Assembly (NCBI GenBank): GCA_039934475.1
Contig: JBDTMC010000165.1
Coordinates: 1-14,786, forward strand
Direction: 5' to 3'
DNA: 14,786 bases
From: JBDTMC01 sp039934475
GTDB lineage: Bacteria > Acidobacteriota > Terriglobia > Bryobacterales > Bryobacteraceae
Shown here piece after piece: positions 14,645 to 14,786 of the stretch. Position 1 is the first letter of the stretch. Every line of letters starts with the position of its first letter. Below the pieces are notes generated by a model. It was not told the DNA's origin. It saw only the letters and a list, made by a program, of their open reading frames with translations, and did not search any database. Position numbers and translations under genes: made by a program.

Positions 14645-14786
14645 TTATCGCCACGCTCCCAGGATGGCGCCCATCAGTGACAGCGCCACGGTGACGTATC
14701 CGCCGTTGACGAAGACGTAAGACCACGGCCGCCTCTCAAACAGGGAGACGATTCCGATGCCCATAGCCACCCAGCCGAAGCCGGCC
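14645..14786 (-). CDS. C-terminus of a DUF1761-like membrane protein (5' end outside window)
   Basis: Forty-six codons and a TAA stop are visible, read from the right window edge. They encode two membrane segments around SLFERRPWSYVFVNGGY, ending in ALSLMGAILGAWR. The N-G-G-Y and M-G-A-I-L-G-x-W pattern is typical of the DUF1761 family of small four-helix membrane proteins. The function is unknown. It stands 28 nt upstream of the VOC gene and is likely cotranscribed with it. Confidence 0.6.
   Translation of the reverse strand, partial: AGFGWVAMGIGIVSLFERRPWSYVFVNGGYVTVALSLMGAILGAWR

Noticed and set aside
1..14786. CRISPR arrays, tRNA or rRNA genes, intact insertion sequences
   Set aside because: No regularly spaced repeats, cloverleaf-like segments or transposase frames were seen on either strand.

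Overview
The window is a GC-rich bacterial chromosome segment with tightly packed genes, a few non-ATG starts and some leaderless-looking promoters. The gene types suggest a member of Acidobacteriota, perhaps a Solibacter or Bryobacter relative. They include an LDH-like malate dehydrogenase, a large WD40 protein, an alginate-export-type porin, a zinc-ribbon membrane protein and a VOC protein with a helical tail. This placement is an inference from gene content only; no rRNA gene or other phylogenetic marker is present.

Left part, positions 1-5443. Three genes lie head to tail on the minus strand: a NarL/FixJ-type regulator with a worn receiver domain (3361-4125), a TIR-domain protein (2692-3327), and a very large protein (1-2684, running off the window). 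The large protein joins a KGG-type ParA/MinD-like ATPase to a winged-helix-like linker and a WD40 propeller. It is the longest open frame in the left part, and several spurious plus-strand frames lie over it. A CpaE/TadZ-like protein, with a pseudo-receiver and a second ParA/MinD-type ATPase, is transcribed away from this cluster (4232-5443). The TIR effector, ATPase and WD40 sensor-like part together look like a predicted biological-conflict (defence or abortive) system. It is the best candidate here for a poorly described system.

Middle part, 5444-8311. A short low-density stretch holds a small antitoxin-like gene (5663-5872, minus). It is followed by what may be the decayed tail of its toxin and by a pair of imperfect direct repeats. 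Next comes a two-gene plus-strand operon: an APH-fold kinase resembling methylthioribose kinase (TTG start, probably leaderless), overlapped by 13 nt by an enolase-family gene. The enolase-like protein keeps the metal and lysine catalytic residues but has changed two otherwise conserved active-site positions (Glu to Asp in QEF, His to Ala in SHRSGE).

Right part, 8295-14786. A SET-domain protein with a post-SET zinc site converges on the enolase gene. Behind it on the minus strand lie malate dehydrogenase with its own promoter and terminator, then a translationally coupled pair: a zinc-ribbon membrane protein and a DUF2752 domain fused in frame to an outer-membrane alginate-export-like barrel. 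ilvD (branched-chain amino acid synthesis) runs on the plus strand. It converges on a VOC protein, which is preceded by the last 46 codons of a probable DUF1761 membrane protein. I saw no tRNA, rRNA, CRISPR array or intact insertion sequence.
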